From Ooceraea biroi (taxonomy: Eukaryota; Arthropoda; Insecta; Hymenoptera; Formicidae): a stretch of DNA of 64,000 nucleotides. The DNA is taken from NCBI RefSeq assembly GCF_003672135.1, contig NC_039511.1, positions 16,332,464-16,396,463 on the forward strand, given 5' to 3'. The position numbers and the translations under genes are program-made. Below, piece after piece: positions 49,301 through 63,200 of this stretch; position 1 is the stretch's first letter, and each line of letters starts with the position of its first letter. Under the pieces are notes generated by a model. That model was not told the origin of the DNA, ran no database searches, and was given only the letters and a program-made list of their open reading frames with translations.

Positions 49301-52300
49301 GCGATTGTGTCTGCTGGCTCGGGTACTGCACCCTGTTATTTCCACTACTACTGTTGTACTGATTGGTTGTATTTGGCCATCCTGCGGAAACAATCAAATG
49401 ACAAATTAATCACGATCAAAGTCCTCTCAGCTCACTTCCGAGCTGAAATTTTTTACACCGAAGCGACTATTGAAATAGAATGGTACACGATTTATCGATA
49501 TATGTTAAGGTATCTCACCTGGATACGCTGGTCGCTGCTGATTATACTGGGGATACTGTTGGTCTTTGGCAAAGTCTGGATGACGTCTAGGTTGGCTGGG
49601 ACCCGGAGGAGGCGGCGGCATATTCTTGTTAGCTGATGCGCCTCCGGCATATATTTGAGTTCCACCGGGTGCTCCGTACCCACTCTGTATGACAGTAAAA
49701 ATTTAAATGAGATGTGTCAATCCGCAATACTTTTTAATCCTTTATTGTTGTAATCTAAAACTTTAACTTATAATTGTATAACAGCTTTTTATTTCATTTC
49801 TTTGTATATTTCTCTTTGTTCCTCAATTATTACGATTTAGAAATTACAATTCTAGATATTGCATTTTGGAAGAAAAAGTATGAAAATTTATTCAACAAAT
49901 CATTTCTATAATAAATTTCTTAAATTCCAAAAAATGATTAAAGCGAATAAAATTTCTTTGATATCAAAAAATGTAAACGATATAAATACTAATATTGGGA
50001 AAGTATATTACTTGTTCTTGTCGGTAGTACTCCTGTTGACAAGAGTATGACGTTGCAGCTGGCGGTTGCGAGGGTGAGGAAGGCTGGCTGGTTGCCGTTT
50101 GCTGTTGCACAGTAGCCGGATGAGCTTGTGGCCCCGACGGATAACTGTTATTCCGCGCGTTGGGAGGCGTTCCTGTGGGATAGCTGGCGGGACCCTGCTG
50201 ACCGCTTGTATATCTATTATACATGTCTTGTCCGGTAGCATTGTTTGGTGGCATGGTACTACCCGGATAACCCCTGTACAGGAAAGCACGTAAATAAAAA
50301 TATTGTTTAAGAAAAAGCAAGAAGAAAATTATTACTAAATAAAAACTCTCTCCCAATAAATATTATTAATTGAAGCAAGTAATTTAAGCAAGTCTAAAGA
50401 AACGCAGTTGACAATGCATAATTTTTTAATAATTAAATAAAATGTAAAACATTCCGGTATGCCTTTTTTCGGCCGTCTTCTATGGAGACAATATAATAAT
50501 AAACTATTTGAAAAATAATTGAAAAACAAGAAGGCAATCTCTCACCTATCGACATCCGGCACGTACGGAGGATAATGCGATCTAGGTGAATACGGTTGAT
50601 TAAACTCGCTCTGCTGAGACAGCGTGTTTCCTTGCGGTCGAACGTACTGTTCCTGTGGATAGTTCTGATACGAACCCGTGTTTTGGTAACTGCCTTGTTG
50701 TATCCCTTAAAAAGCACACGAGCGATTACACATGTTTGAAACAAAACTCAATGACATCTATCCTTGAGAGCAGATCAAGCGTATTCATTGTTACATACGG
50801 TATCCGATAGATGTACAAACTATTTAATGGCATATGCATAGTTAAGCAAATCGGATTATAAAAGACTAATGAGCTTGGTCAACGAACTCGTGAGCTGCGA
50901 GACGTACCTTGATGGGCGGAGGGTGCACTGCTTTGACTGGGTGGCCTCGGCGGCGGGGGCGTGTATTCTGACGAAGGACCACCAGGAGTACCGCCTGCGT
51001 AACTACTTTGGTAACTTCCATAGCCGTCCATGGAAGCGTTGCTTGATCCAGCAGCAGGAAATGAGTCTTGAGAATTGGAAGAACCTGCAAGCAGCAGCCG
51101 TTCTTAGTCACTAGAACAAATCTCACAAACGCATAAAATATTATGTATTATATATATAAAATAGATTTCTACCAGGTGATGGTACAGAAGCTGTCCCCTT
51201 AGATCCCTTTTTCTTCGAGCCTGCTTCGACCTGATTAATAATGGGTTGCGGATCCACACCGCCGCGATCGAAGTGACATTCGTATGCCAGCAAGTGCTTT
51301 GTGTAATGTTTGCGCAACGTGTACGCTGCGCTGCTGCTCGCGCCGATACCCAACAGGCCGGCTATATCCTTCCATGTCTTATTTTTCGTCACCTACAGAA
51401 GGAAATCACGCACGCTGTTCTTCATCAAGTTCGCACAAGAAATAGATTTCACGTCGAATCTCACACACAGACAAAAAATTCTGCAGGTCCAAAGAAAAGA
51501 AAGAACGCAAAACGTAATATGGAAGGCATCGCCGAGATGTTCTATGGCTCGAGATATCGGTCTCAACAAAACTATATCGACATAATCGATGAAATCTTTA
51601 AACACATGCAAGTATGATGAAAAAATATACAGAGTACAATCGGAACGAATTACCGTTATTGTTACATTTCAACATTAAAAGTTTATCTTCGCTGTGTGAA
51701 GATTATTAGAATAATTCCATATAGCACCAAGGTTTGTAGATCAGGGTGTTTCCATATTCGACTGTTGACTACTTCAAGAAAACATATGTTAAATCTTTTT
51801 TCTTTCTTTCTCATGACTTAAAGACACAGAATACTAGAGAAAGGGATATCAACAACAAAAACAGTATGTAACTATATGTATATACCATGCACAATTCAGG
51901 ACAGATGTAAAAACAAAGCGTGTTCTGAGGTGTTTCGTATGAATAGTCGATCACAGCTTTACCATATGCTCGACGTTAACTTCAAATATCTCAAAATACT
52001 TTTTGAATTTTTTGTCGAGTTACAGCAATTTTTTTCTGATCGAAAAAGTAATCGACGCAAGACACCTCAAAAAAAGTATAGTGTGCAGAGCGTATATGTA
52101 TATATAAGAAATACAAAAATACATTAAACAATATAGAAACTATGTAAGACACCGAGGGCTAGATGGAACTACACTGCACCTTGCATACCTCCATGAAGCC
52201 CCCCCTCTCCTTCACGTAGAGATATAGCCGAAACAGATCGAGGGGGTTCTTGGAGATGGTAGGACAGCTGGTGATCGGTGTTCTTCGCTCTTCCATGAAA

Positions 52301-55300
52301 GTGACCAGCTTGTCCAGCCAGGTTCGTCGTTCCATCGAGTCGTCCATCTCGTATAATTTTGCCAAACTATCTGGCTTCTGAAAGTCCCATACAATTATTA
52401 CGTCTCTTTAATATTTCAATAAATCTTACCCACATTTGATCAACATATAGACTGGATAGAAACTGAATAGAAACAATACACCTTGTGTATTATTATTCTA
52501 ACGTATTAGAACATGGAATGACCATTATATTCGCAAAGCCGCATGATAATCGTAGCCATTATCTAACATGCACAGATTATTTCGACACATTTACATTTTT
52601 CGATACTTGGATATTTTACTTTCTCGTTTGGAGACCTTTTAATTGTTACCAATCGTTAATGGACCCTTAGTTAGCATTTAGATAGTATTAGTTACATTTA
52701 TGCCAGGTAAATTCGTCGATTATAGTACAATAAGTACTCTACTGTTAAAATGTTAAGTTGTTATAACAGCCATTTCTCCCTTCAAAGCACATTTAAAGGG
52801 TTGTTCAATTAACACGATGATAACTAAGAACTAGGTGGAATACGGCGATATATAATATGCAACTTAGTCATTTGATGCATGCAATGATTATTAAGTAAAC
52901 GTTCCGTAGTCTTGCAAATAATAAAGATAAAACAGGAGAAAAATATCTAAAATATTAAGTGCAAGAACAAGCATATTAGAAATATTGGATTGACTGATTG
53001 GAAAATGCCGACCCTCTTAGCAATACTGAGAATTAATATTACAATATTTTGTATCCGAAACCTGCTAAAAAAATCCGCATGGACCTTTCGGTAACACGAA
53101 ACTTTGTATTAATTTTTAATACAGAGTTTTGCGCTTGGAATTTGCTAAGAGTCAGCACGGACTTCTCGGTCAACTCAATATGTATTGCTTCAATAAATCA
53201 TTCACGTATGCTGCAGAATTTTGGTTATAAAATTATAATATTTCGGATACATCATTTTTTAAACCGCAAATTGTATCACATCTCTTTTGCAGAAGCAGTC
53301 AACTTCTCCCATTGTGGCAAAATTCTATTATGTCTAGTACCGTTAACATTTATGGATATCTTCTAAACTTTGCTATGCAAATTGATTAAGAAGTTAAAAA
53401 AAGATTAAATGCAATTTTGAATACTTGATTTCTTTTTATATACGTTATGGTATTTATGTTATGGATCTATCAGATTAATATGACTATATTTATGTGCCAA
53501 GCAAGAGATGTTAGTGTGGGGTAAAAATGTCCAAAGCGTGGAGTGCAAAAGGGGACAGCATTTTAATGGTATAACAAGTACTTATAGTGAAAAACAATAA
53601 CCTTAGATCTGTATGGGTCTTGAGGCACATGACTGTTAAACACCTGTAAAATATTAAAATATTGAAGATTCGAATAATTGAATAATCGAAGATAATTGAA
53701 TTCGTCTGTGGTACTCGGTTGCTAACTGCTAATTCACAAGTGAGTACACGTCAAAGAAACCACATGCACGTAATACGTACAGGACTAGCAGGAGTACGCG
53801 GCCAACCAGGACTGTTCATGTCAGAATATTCCTCGTGAATCGAATTGATGCTAGCGGCGCCAGGAGACGGGACTGTACTCTGCGGCGTCGCAGGATGGCT
53901 GTGGTATCCTCCCATCATCTCCTTCCGTACTTTTGGTGTGAATGCCGGATCTTCACCAGAAGCTGCGTACAATAAATCTTTAGTGCACGGTACATTTCAA
54001 TAATCTCTATGATTCACCAACATCAAAATTCCAACAAGATGAAAAAGTGCAAATAAAAGATACATAAATCCAAGAGGCAATACTAACCAGCTGATGCATT
54101 AGACAAGGTTGATTGTTGCGAACCTTCATCCAGAGACGTGCCGTCTGGACCTGTCGTTATTACAGATGTCACAGTACCACTCGAAGTAGATATGACATTT
54201 ATAGCTGACGTACCTAAGCATAAAACGTACACTCCCATTATTTACTTGCGCGGACAAACAACTGTAAAAAGAAAAAGTCGCTCGTCTTATGTTTCTGCTT
54301 ACCTGAAGCGGTTGTAGTTATGCCGCTGTCGTTGGAAGTCTCAGCCGTGAGATCTGCGGAATTGTGGCTGATTGGCGTCGGTGCCGACGCGGGATGCGAA
54401 TTCGGTGTAGTACTCGGCGGCGGCATCGGGCTGCCCTCGTGATTGAGCGGCGGTGTGGCCGCTGGAGTATGCAAGTGCGGTACCGCCGAGCTGGTAGGCG
54501 GTGGCGGCTGGTTACTTATGTGATTGGGAGACGGTGGTGGTGGGCCCATGGAACTCGCAGGCGGTCCCATGTTACCAATGACAGGTACTCCAGGTGCACC
54601 CGGCGGTACCATCGCGGTACCGCTAGCACCGTAAACCTGTGGCGGTCCTGGACTCGGTGGCATTCCAGGTGGCACACTGTTGAAGCCCATTTTATGCTGA
54701 AAAGACAAGTGGAAAAACGTTAGCTTCGACTGGAACGTGTTACGTGACCAGAAAAATCTGTGCGATTTTCATTACTAAAAGTGAAACAAGATTTTGATAT
54801 TTGATTAGGTAAAATACCGCACAAATTTTCTCACTGTTACATTATCATAATTGAAATCGTTGATTACCGTGTACGGCGGGTATTGTACCAAATTATTGGG
54901 TCTGTTGGGAGGTTGATACTGATTGTTAGGTGGTGGTTGTGAGTTCGCAGGTGTCGGATACCCCTGCGGAAACTGCATGTGAGGACGCGGAGGTGGATAC
55001 GTGGATTGCGCGTGATAACCCCCAGGTTGACCCGGGGCCGTAGCACCAGCTGCATAGCCCATCCCACCACCCATTGGGCTGATCCCACCGAGAGCCGTCG
55101 AACCGGGTCCCGGTTGCACTACACCAGGACCAGTGCTGTTCATTTTGTAGGTATGCATGTGTGGTGAAGGACCCAATGGCTGCTGGTATGCTCCTAAAAT
55201 CAATGATCGTTCGTATTGTCATTTTATCATTACTGACTGTAGTGTTAGAAAGCGTAGAAAGATGAAAGATAGAAATTGTACCTTGAGTAGTCATAGGAGA

Positions 55301-57206
55301 ATGACTCATGCGTGGTGCTGGTCCACTACCATCCGATTGGCTGCTTGACGGGCGTGGAGGCATCTGAACGTTTTGTTGACCTGTACATTCAAGAATAAAC
55401 TTTTAGTTACATGTACCGGTATCACCGTAGGAAAAGAAAGACAAAGATGTATAATAGATAAAATTTTATGTGTAATGCTCAAGTCGCTCTTTTTCAATCA
55501 TCGTTAGAGTAACGTCAATATATAATTCACTTAAACACATTAAACGGTCACGCAGAATATCCCAAATGTAGTATCTCTAAAACGAAAAGATTAAATCTAT
55601 ATACACCGAGGAATATGTGATTTAATATTTTTTTTATACTCCGGGGCATTCTGCCTGACGCGGTACACAATCACAAATTTTATTACTAAATATAAATGCA
55701 TGTGAAAAAAAGAGACAGACGTAAAAAAGACCGACCAACAGCAGGGGACATCGAGCGAGAACCTGTGGATCCTGTTGGTGACGGGGTAGGTCTCATCCCC
55801 TGAGAATTTGGTGTCCCTGGGCAAGCTGGTCCATTCGAACTGTCGTTACTATTCTGTCCTGATAGTTCCTGCAAATCAAATCAATCGTAAAACATGAGTT
55901 TATGACAAACTGAATAATTATACGTAGCGATAAAGAGAAATGATGTAAAGTGTAATGTTGTACAAAGCAAACGCAGCAAATGTTATTACAAGAGCTCTAT
56001 TCCGCTTATCATCTTAATTCCTAATTACACCGTATGCATAGTGAATTTTATAATAGACACGGAAACCGTGTGATCAATAAATTCGAGTAGACGATAAAGG
56101 TGTAATTTGTGATTGTGAGAACAACAACGGCACAGGAATGTCAAGCTTACATTTCACAAACACAACTTTTACGCAATCTACTTGCAACGCGCTTTATCAG
56201 AAAATTATCATACATCACGAGAGATTAGTCTAGAAATATCAATTGCGATCTGTTGAGGTAGGTCAGCGTTACAACAACACTGTTCACTCTAAAACAGAGC
56301 AGTCGTACTGTCGTGGTACACACTAGTAGTAGAGCACAAGAAACCACCCCGTGACGTTTAACAGTTTGTAAATGTAAACTCAACAAGGGCGCGAGTTTGT
56401 TCGATGAGAATGTCGGAGCAAGCCACTACGTAGTCCTTCGGGTTCGGCGGGTTTACCGCGAGCTAACGAGAGCTACGTGAACACCATTATTCGTGACTTC
56501 GCCATTCGTTGTTCATCGTCCACATCACAACTCCGAGTAGCAGCAACAACAACTCCGGGATTCGCGGCCGCCTTCGTGGCGACGGCGAGCACGGACGCGC
56601 GCGGCCGACGCGATTCCGAGCGATTCGGGTGTGCTCTCCGCGTGCGGTGGAAAACTCGGCGGATAATCGCGGACTGTTCCTCGTCGTCGTCGGAAAAATC
56701 AATCAACGCCGATACGACGACGGCAAAACGGCGGCCGTTCGAAACGGCGCGAAGCGAAGGAGGAATCGAAGCAGCAGCGGCCCCATGTCGTCGCCCATGT
56801 TATTCGAGTCCGCGCGCGCTCGACTCGACGACGGTTAATATCGCACAAATGTTCCTTGTCACACACTATCCTGCGCTGCCAACGATGGTGGAAGGCGGAA
56901 CGTCGTTGTCGTTGTCGTCGCCGTTGTCCTCGCAACGATGGCACGCGGCGTCGTTCCCGACCACCGCTCACGAAACGCACAGCATCGTGTACACCGTGGT
57001 CGAAATCGTGCATGCGTGTGCCCGCGTGTATACGCACTTTGTACTGATTGTCCATCACAACGAGGCATCGCGACGAGCGGCTGCTGCGTGTGTATGTGTG
57101 TGTGTGAATACCCGCGCGCGTATGCGTTACGTGTCGCTCGTGTATGTGTGTATGCGTGTGTGTATTCACGAGACTAGTAGAGAAGGAGAAAGAGCGGAAC
57201 AAAGAC

Positions 57207-57244
<38 letters not shown>

Positions 57245-60200
57245 CAGAGAGTGGGTAGGGATAGAGCGAGAGCGAGAGAGGGAAGTACCAGAGGGAAGGA
57301 GACAGAGATAGAGAAAGAAGCGAGGAAGAGGAGAGGCGAGGGGAGCGGAGCGAGGCCGGGAGGAACGAAAGAAAATTCAGGCACATCATTACACCTACCA
57401 GGCCGCGTATAGTTGGTTCGTGCGGATGGCGATTAAACACTTCCCCGGACGTACGGGCGAACGTACGGTACATAGGCCGTCCGGCACAAGGACTCTCGGC
57501 ATGACGCGGCGAGAGATCGAAGGAGAGGCGTTACCCGGCTCTCCGCTTAAAGCACCACGAACAGCAACGAGCAGACAGAGAGCGAGAACGAGAAAGAACT
57601 GAACGAACGAGCGAGCGAGCGCAAGAGAAGCGGAAACGTAGTTGCGCTTTCACATGTTCGCTCAACTAACGCGAAGCGTATACGCGTACGAAAGAGGAAT
57701 GAACGCGGAGGAGTCCCTCCGGAGTGGCGCGTGCAGAGAGAATTGAACGTCTCGTACCGATTGAACGCGAGCATTATATCCCTCGGTTCATCGTGTTCGC
57801 TTGCCTCTACTCCGTTACTGCCGTCGTCTCGCCGTCGGTTTGCGCGTGCCACTTCGCTCTCCTCGAGCGTCGCATGTTGTGTCAATAAGTCTGTCGAAGA
57901 GTTCCGTGTCACGGGACACAAGACTGCTGCAACTTCTGGTGGGGCACGTAGAATTACGTAGGATCGCGCGCGTTGTCGTCGTCGTCACCGTCGCTGTACG
58001 TTCGCGTGCGTGCGTCCCTGCCTGCCTGCTTGGTTGGTTGGTTGGTTGGTTCGGTCGCTTGCTTGCTTGCCTGCCTGCCTGCCTGCGTGCGTGCGTGGTG
58101 CGTGCGTGCGCGTGAAACACGCGTCAAGCAGGTTATAATCCACGCTCGGAGTCGCGACGAAATAATATGATATCGTGCGCGATACGGTAACGAACGTCGC
58201 GTTCAGCAAAACGTGATTCTTTTATCGGGGTCGCTCGTCGTGAGACTTCGGTTTACAGATTTCGCGTCTAGCTGGCTGGCTGGCTCGTCGCTTGTTGGAG
58301 GGCGTTCTTTCGTGGCGCGGCAAGCGTTCGGTGCCGCTCGGTCGTTTCCGCCGAGCCTCGAGTGCGCCAGCGTATCGTTCCCAAAAGCCCGACGACTCCG
58401 TCTCGGGAATTCTACATCGGAACCAATGTCCTCGTGATTATTTTATTATTTAACCGGGAATATCGTCCTCATTTGCCGTATTGTATTTTTGTCCCGTACT
58501 TTCGGTGGAAACTTTGATCCACTTTTACCTACGTCATCATCTGCAGTCTTTCCTTAAATACACCGAGAGTGTGAGACGTTTCTAACATCGTCAAGTTGTT
58601 CCGTTGCTCCGAACCCGATGCGACTCATCGAATGGCATATAGCGCACGGATCACCTCGTGCGTCGCATACATGCGCCCCCGGCACTCACACACGCAATGC
58701 TCGCAGCGCGGCAAGCGGTCGGCAAACGTCGTGCAACCTCGGCACTTTTCGATCGGCGAATTCATGTGCCCCAGTAAAGCCTGGGCACCGAGACTCGTGT
58801 CTGTACGATCTCGCTATGTTCTATGCAAAATAAATGTTTCGTATATTCCGGTAACGTTGCATGAAAATCTAAATCAAAGTATCGACAAAAATACAAACCA
58901 ATGTAAAATGGAGCAAAAACTTCAAGCAAATAACAAGAGACGTTAAAATAGCGTCCTGTTTTATTTTTATTTCTCGTTATTCACTCTATATTTTATTTTT
59001 AACGAGCTAAATTAATATTTACCACTAATAACGTCATAACGTATCCTGCTTTAAAATCCCAGAATGAAATTGCGAGCTTCACGTAAGTCAAGCTAACATC
59101 CGGATATTCCGAGCACTAAACGCGGAGCATATGAATATGGGTCTTTATATATAAAACCCATTATATTTATATTTTCCGATCACGAAAAGCGAAAGCATTT
59201 TATTCCGTTTTCAGTGCGCTCGTTTCGGATAATCCTGATTGGCCCGAATGGGATTGAGCACAATCGCTAAGCACTTGTGGCTTGTTTTATATATCTAGCT
59301 TTTAGATTTTAACTCGCGGTACGCAGAAACTGAGTGGGAGAGAAAAAAAGGAAAAATAAAAAAACAAACCCGCACTTCGAGTAAAAGCTCATGACAATTG
59401 GTCTCGATTGCGTCCCGGATCTCGTAGTTCCATGAATCGAAAATGCTGTTTGATGCATATAATCCGTTGTCACCGAAGTGGTGGCGGCGGCATCCACCAA
59501 GTGTTTACGCTATCGGACGATTGAAGTTAATCCGTTCGATACGCGCGCTCTGAACTTCAGCGATGTGCAAGTGTAGGTTAGAGGTCCTATCGGTCCCTCT
59601 CTCTCTTTCTCGGGCCGGCGGCTCTCGCACACAACGAGGAGATATGCGTGAATGAAAACGTAAATAACGAGAGCGCGTGGTATATATATTTACTCGCGTT
59701 CGCGCGAGAGAACGTGCAAGATCGCTCGGGTTACGTAACATTATTTTTATCTACCGGCCGGCGTAATATTATTACTCCGCCGACTGCGACAATAACTGAA
59801 TCACAAAAACTGAAAGTTCATTCAACTCCGGAATCTATGGAGAGAGACAGAGAGAGAGAGGCAGAGAGAAAAAAAGAGGGGAAAAAGGACAACAAGAGCG
59901 GATATCGGCCGTTTATCGAAAACGCGATAATTTCGCTGAACTCTGAGATCCTTATCTGTGGCCACAACGAACAAAATAAAACTCGTTTCGCGGGCGCGAC
60001 CAGAGAAATTGAATTTTTCGAGAGTACAGCGGCCGCGACAATGCTAGTACCCGCCGGTCTTCCGTGACAAGATCACCTATAGTAGACTAAACACCCATGT
60101 GTTCCCATTTACATTAGATCGTCTGCTACTACTAGTCGTTTACGATTAGGTTCTACGTAGCACGTTCTACGTAGCAAATTGCGTTGCCTCCACAAATGGG

Positions 60201-63200
60201 CTCCACCATCGATACATCGACGATTTATTGACCGTATACCGTGTACCGTGACCGTGCATAAAATCTCTTTTTGCCGTTTACGAGCCATCGGGAATTTTTC
60301 CGTATATACTTCGCGCGATTGCTCACTCGAGCAAGAGCTCTGATATTGACTTTGTTCTCTCCTCTAATTCGACCGCACAACTCCAAACTCCAACAAGAGA
60401 GGAAGCATTCTTGGATTTCGACTTTTGCTGTTGCAGCTCTAGCTGCCTCGTTCCTCGTAGAAAGGAAGAATGACGCAAGACAGTTCAGTTTTCCATCGTT
60501 CCAATTTCGCCTTTGAAAAATTACGATTGAACGATTTTTACGATTGTGGCCGAAGGATTTTCCATGCTACTGATATTTCCATAAAATATTAGTGAATTTC
60601 CTTTCAGTTTTCCTTATTATTTCATAACGCCGTAGATCAGGAACCCGTTGCTAAAACATAACATGGCGGATCTCGCCGCACCGGACGGCACCGAAAGCGC
60701 ATGTACCCTGTGAACGATTCGTGCGGTTAACTTAAAGATTGCGAGCACTCCCGCTCCGGTGGCCGAGCCAACGAGCTGACGATATCCTATTCCCCTCGGG
60801 CGTCGCGCAATAATCTCACGGGATATTATCTCGCGGCGCTCGAGGACAGCCAGCAGCTCTTGCTGCTGTAAGCCGTAATAACGGCGTCCAGGAACTCTAT
60901 CCGGGCCGTAAAATCCCTGCAGTGATCCGTTGCTGCAAGCCGCGTTCTCCCGCTTGTTCCACGGAGAAAATATCCGCGCGACGCGGTACATCTCTCGATT
61001 GCGCTGAGCGTAGCTTCGAGGCGCTCCGCGCTATGGCGGAGGAGCAAGAAGTTCGATAGCGTGTCGCAGAGTGACAGTCGCATGATCCAGCGAACCGAAT
61101 ATAGCCGAGCGCGACACAAAACGTCACGTCGTGCGCGCAGGAGTGGAGGAACCACCACCACCACCACCGTCGCCATCGTCGCCGCCGCCGCCGCTGTCGT
61201 CGATCTCGACCAATCGCGCTCGCCTTCGCATCGGGTCCGCTGCTTCGCTGCGTTATCCGTGTCGCGCGCGCGCTCCGTTCTTTCGCTCACCGCCCATGTA
61301 AACGAACGGGTGGAGTAGGGGACATACGGGGTGAGGGGACGGCAGGGAGTCGTGGAGGGGAAACGCGGCGGGGAAGCCGCTAATATCTGGGGCTCCGGCG
61401 GCCGCGCAACTCGCGCCCTAATCGAACTCTACGAGCCGCTCGTACCCTCCATCCCCCACCATCGGGTGTTCTTCCTCCCTTCCCGCTCTTGCACTCCTTG
61501 CTCATCATCCTCTCCTACCTCCTTCCCCTCCAACACTTCTCTGGTCTTCTAATCCTCGCGCTCCATTCGAGGGGCCTTCCTTTCGCTCACTCTCGCTTGC
61601 TCTTTTCGCCAGAAGAGTACTCGACCGTGAGTACCAAGACCGCGTCGAAGACTAAATAACACTCCTCTGCGAGGAGACGGAGAATTCGCTTTCCGGGCAT
61701 TCCCAAATTCGTCGGTGGTCGACGATCAGTCCCGTCCCGTCGCGATCTCTCGTGAAAGAGACCGACATCCTCGACGGCGAGGATAACGTAGTAGCTCTTG
61801 GACACGTAGTATCAAATTACGATAAAATTTTCCATCGAGCCTGATTTCTATGGCACGCAGAGCAGCATGGATCTGGATTGTACGTGAATCGTATTCCATA
61901 ACAATGCCATTCTTGTCACGAACAGAGATTACGCAATCGCTGACAAAAACTTGTTTGCCATGTACTTTAAGCTTTTTCTTATGCGCGTTCGTCTGAAAGC
62001 CGCTCTAAACGTAGTGTCGATGCACTTGATTTCCTTAACAATAAAGTAAAATCAACTTTAAACGTGTATGCAGCAACTTACCCCTGAATCAATTCCTTGA
62101 GTATTTGGTGTTGTAGATCTCTGTTGCAGATTGTGGAAAGCCTGAAAAGAGGAACGCCATAAATAATCTGTTCTTACATTATAAAATATTGTAAGCATTT
62201 TTAAACCACATTTTTGTCACTTCCTGACAATAGAATATTCGCGCATATTGTTACACGGAAATTATTATTTCTTTTGCGCACACACAGATATGTATCTTTC
62301 TTTCTGCTACTTTTAAATATTCTAAACAATGATGACTTTATAAGATTTAATATCGTTATAATCTTATTGTAATCTGTGAAACAAAAGACAAGAAATCTGT
62401 ATGTATTTGTATTTATATACTTAGACTGCTCACTGACCATATATAGTTTTTTAAATTAATTTATATATATTATTGATACATTTACATGTAATTACAAGTG
62501 TATTCTTCAACATTCACATTTTGTCAACAAAAGCCTGACACGATACTGTTACATCATGTTTACAAACAATGTGAATCAAGATATCATCCACAGAAAAATA
62601 TTTAATATTTTCACAAAGAGATTGTGTGTCTGTATGTCTGAATAAAAACTTATTACATATATAATCATTGGAAAAATTCCAATATTCCCCAGTGACAGAT
62701 TGGAAACTAACAATTAGTAATTACGCAGGTTTTCATAGATACTCACTTGAGATTGACTGGTAGCCTGTGGCTGTGGCGACGCAGCAGGTGGCGGTGCTGG
62801 AGACTGAGACAAAGCACGCTGCGGTGATTGTCCCGATGGAGTGACTTGATTACTCGGTGGTGGAGGTGGATTTGGAGGGCCACCTTGGTTCCATCCTCTT
62901 TGTTCCGTGTATAAACTCGAGGGATGACTGCTTTGCGTTGTATAAGAGTTTAGCTGGAACGACACAGACAGACACGTTATAAACATATCAATCTCAATAT
63001 AGAGATTTGTTTTATTCAATATTAGCATGCAAATTACAGTGCTCAAGGTAATCGATGGAGAATAAATCTATTTACCTGATGATGACTATAAGGTGCATGA
63101 GGTCTCGTAGGAGAAGAATATCGTTGGGTATATTGTTGATATTGCATGGGTGTGGGAGAACTCTGTCCTCCTGGCCCTGTGTGTAATCTCGGTGAGCCCT

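Larger units (their letters stand above)
55869..62081 (-). other. 6.2 kb osa intron with CpG-rich core
   Basis: This is the only long intron of osa in the window. Its flanks (about 55.87-56.35 and 61.8-62.08 kb) and a segment near 58.9-59.4 kb are AT-rich. Two blocks, about 56.4-58.4 and 59.5-61.55 kb, are GC- and CpG-rich with many stop-free frames on both strands but no protein-like sequence. It holds a (GA)n tract (57213-57241), tetranucleotide TTGG/CTTG/CCTG/CGTG runs (about 58029-58098) and a CCA/GCC tract near 61150-61195. An internal promoter for a shorter osa transcript, or an embedded non-coding gene, would fit; neither is shown. Confidence 0.5.

Noticed and set aside
56477..58120. 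Frames of up to 245 codons in the osa intron
   Set aside because: Stop-poor because of high GC and repeats; Arg/Thr/Cys-rich without any domain.
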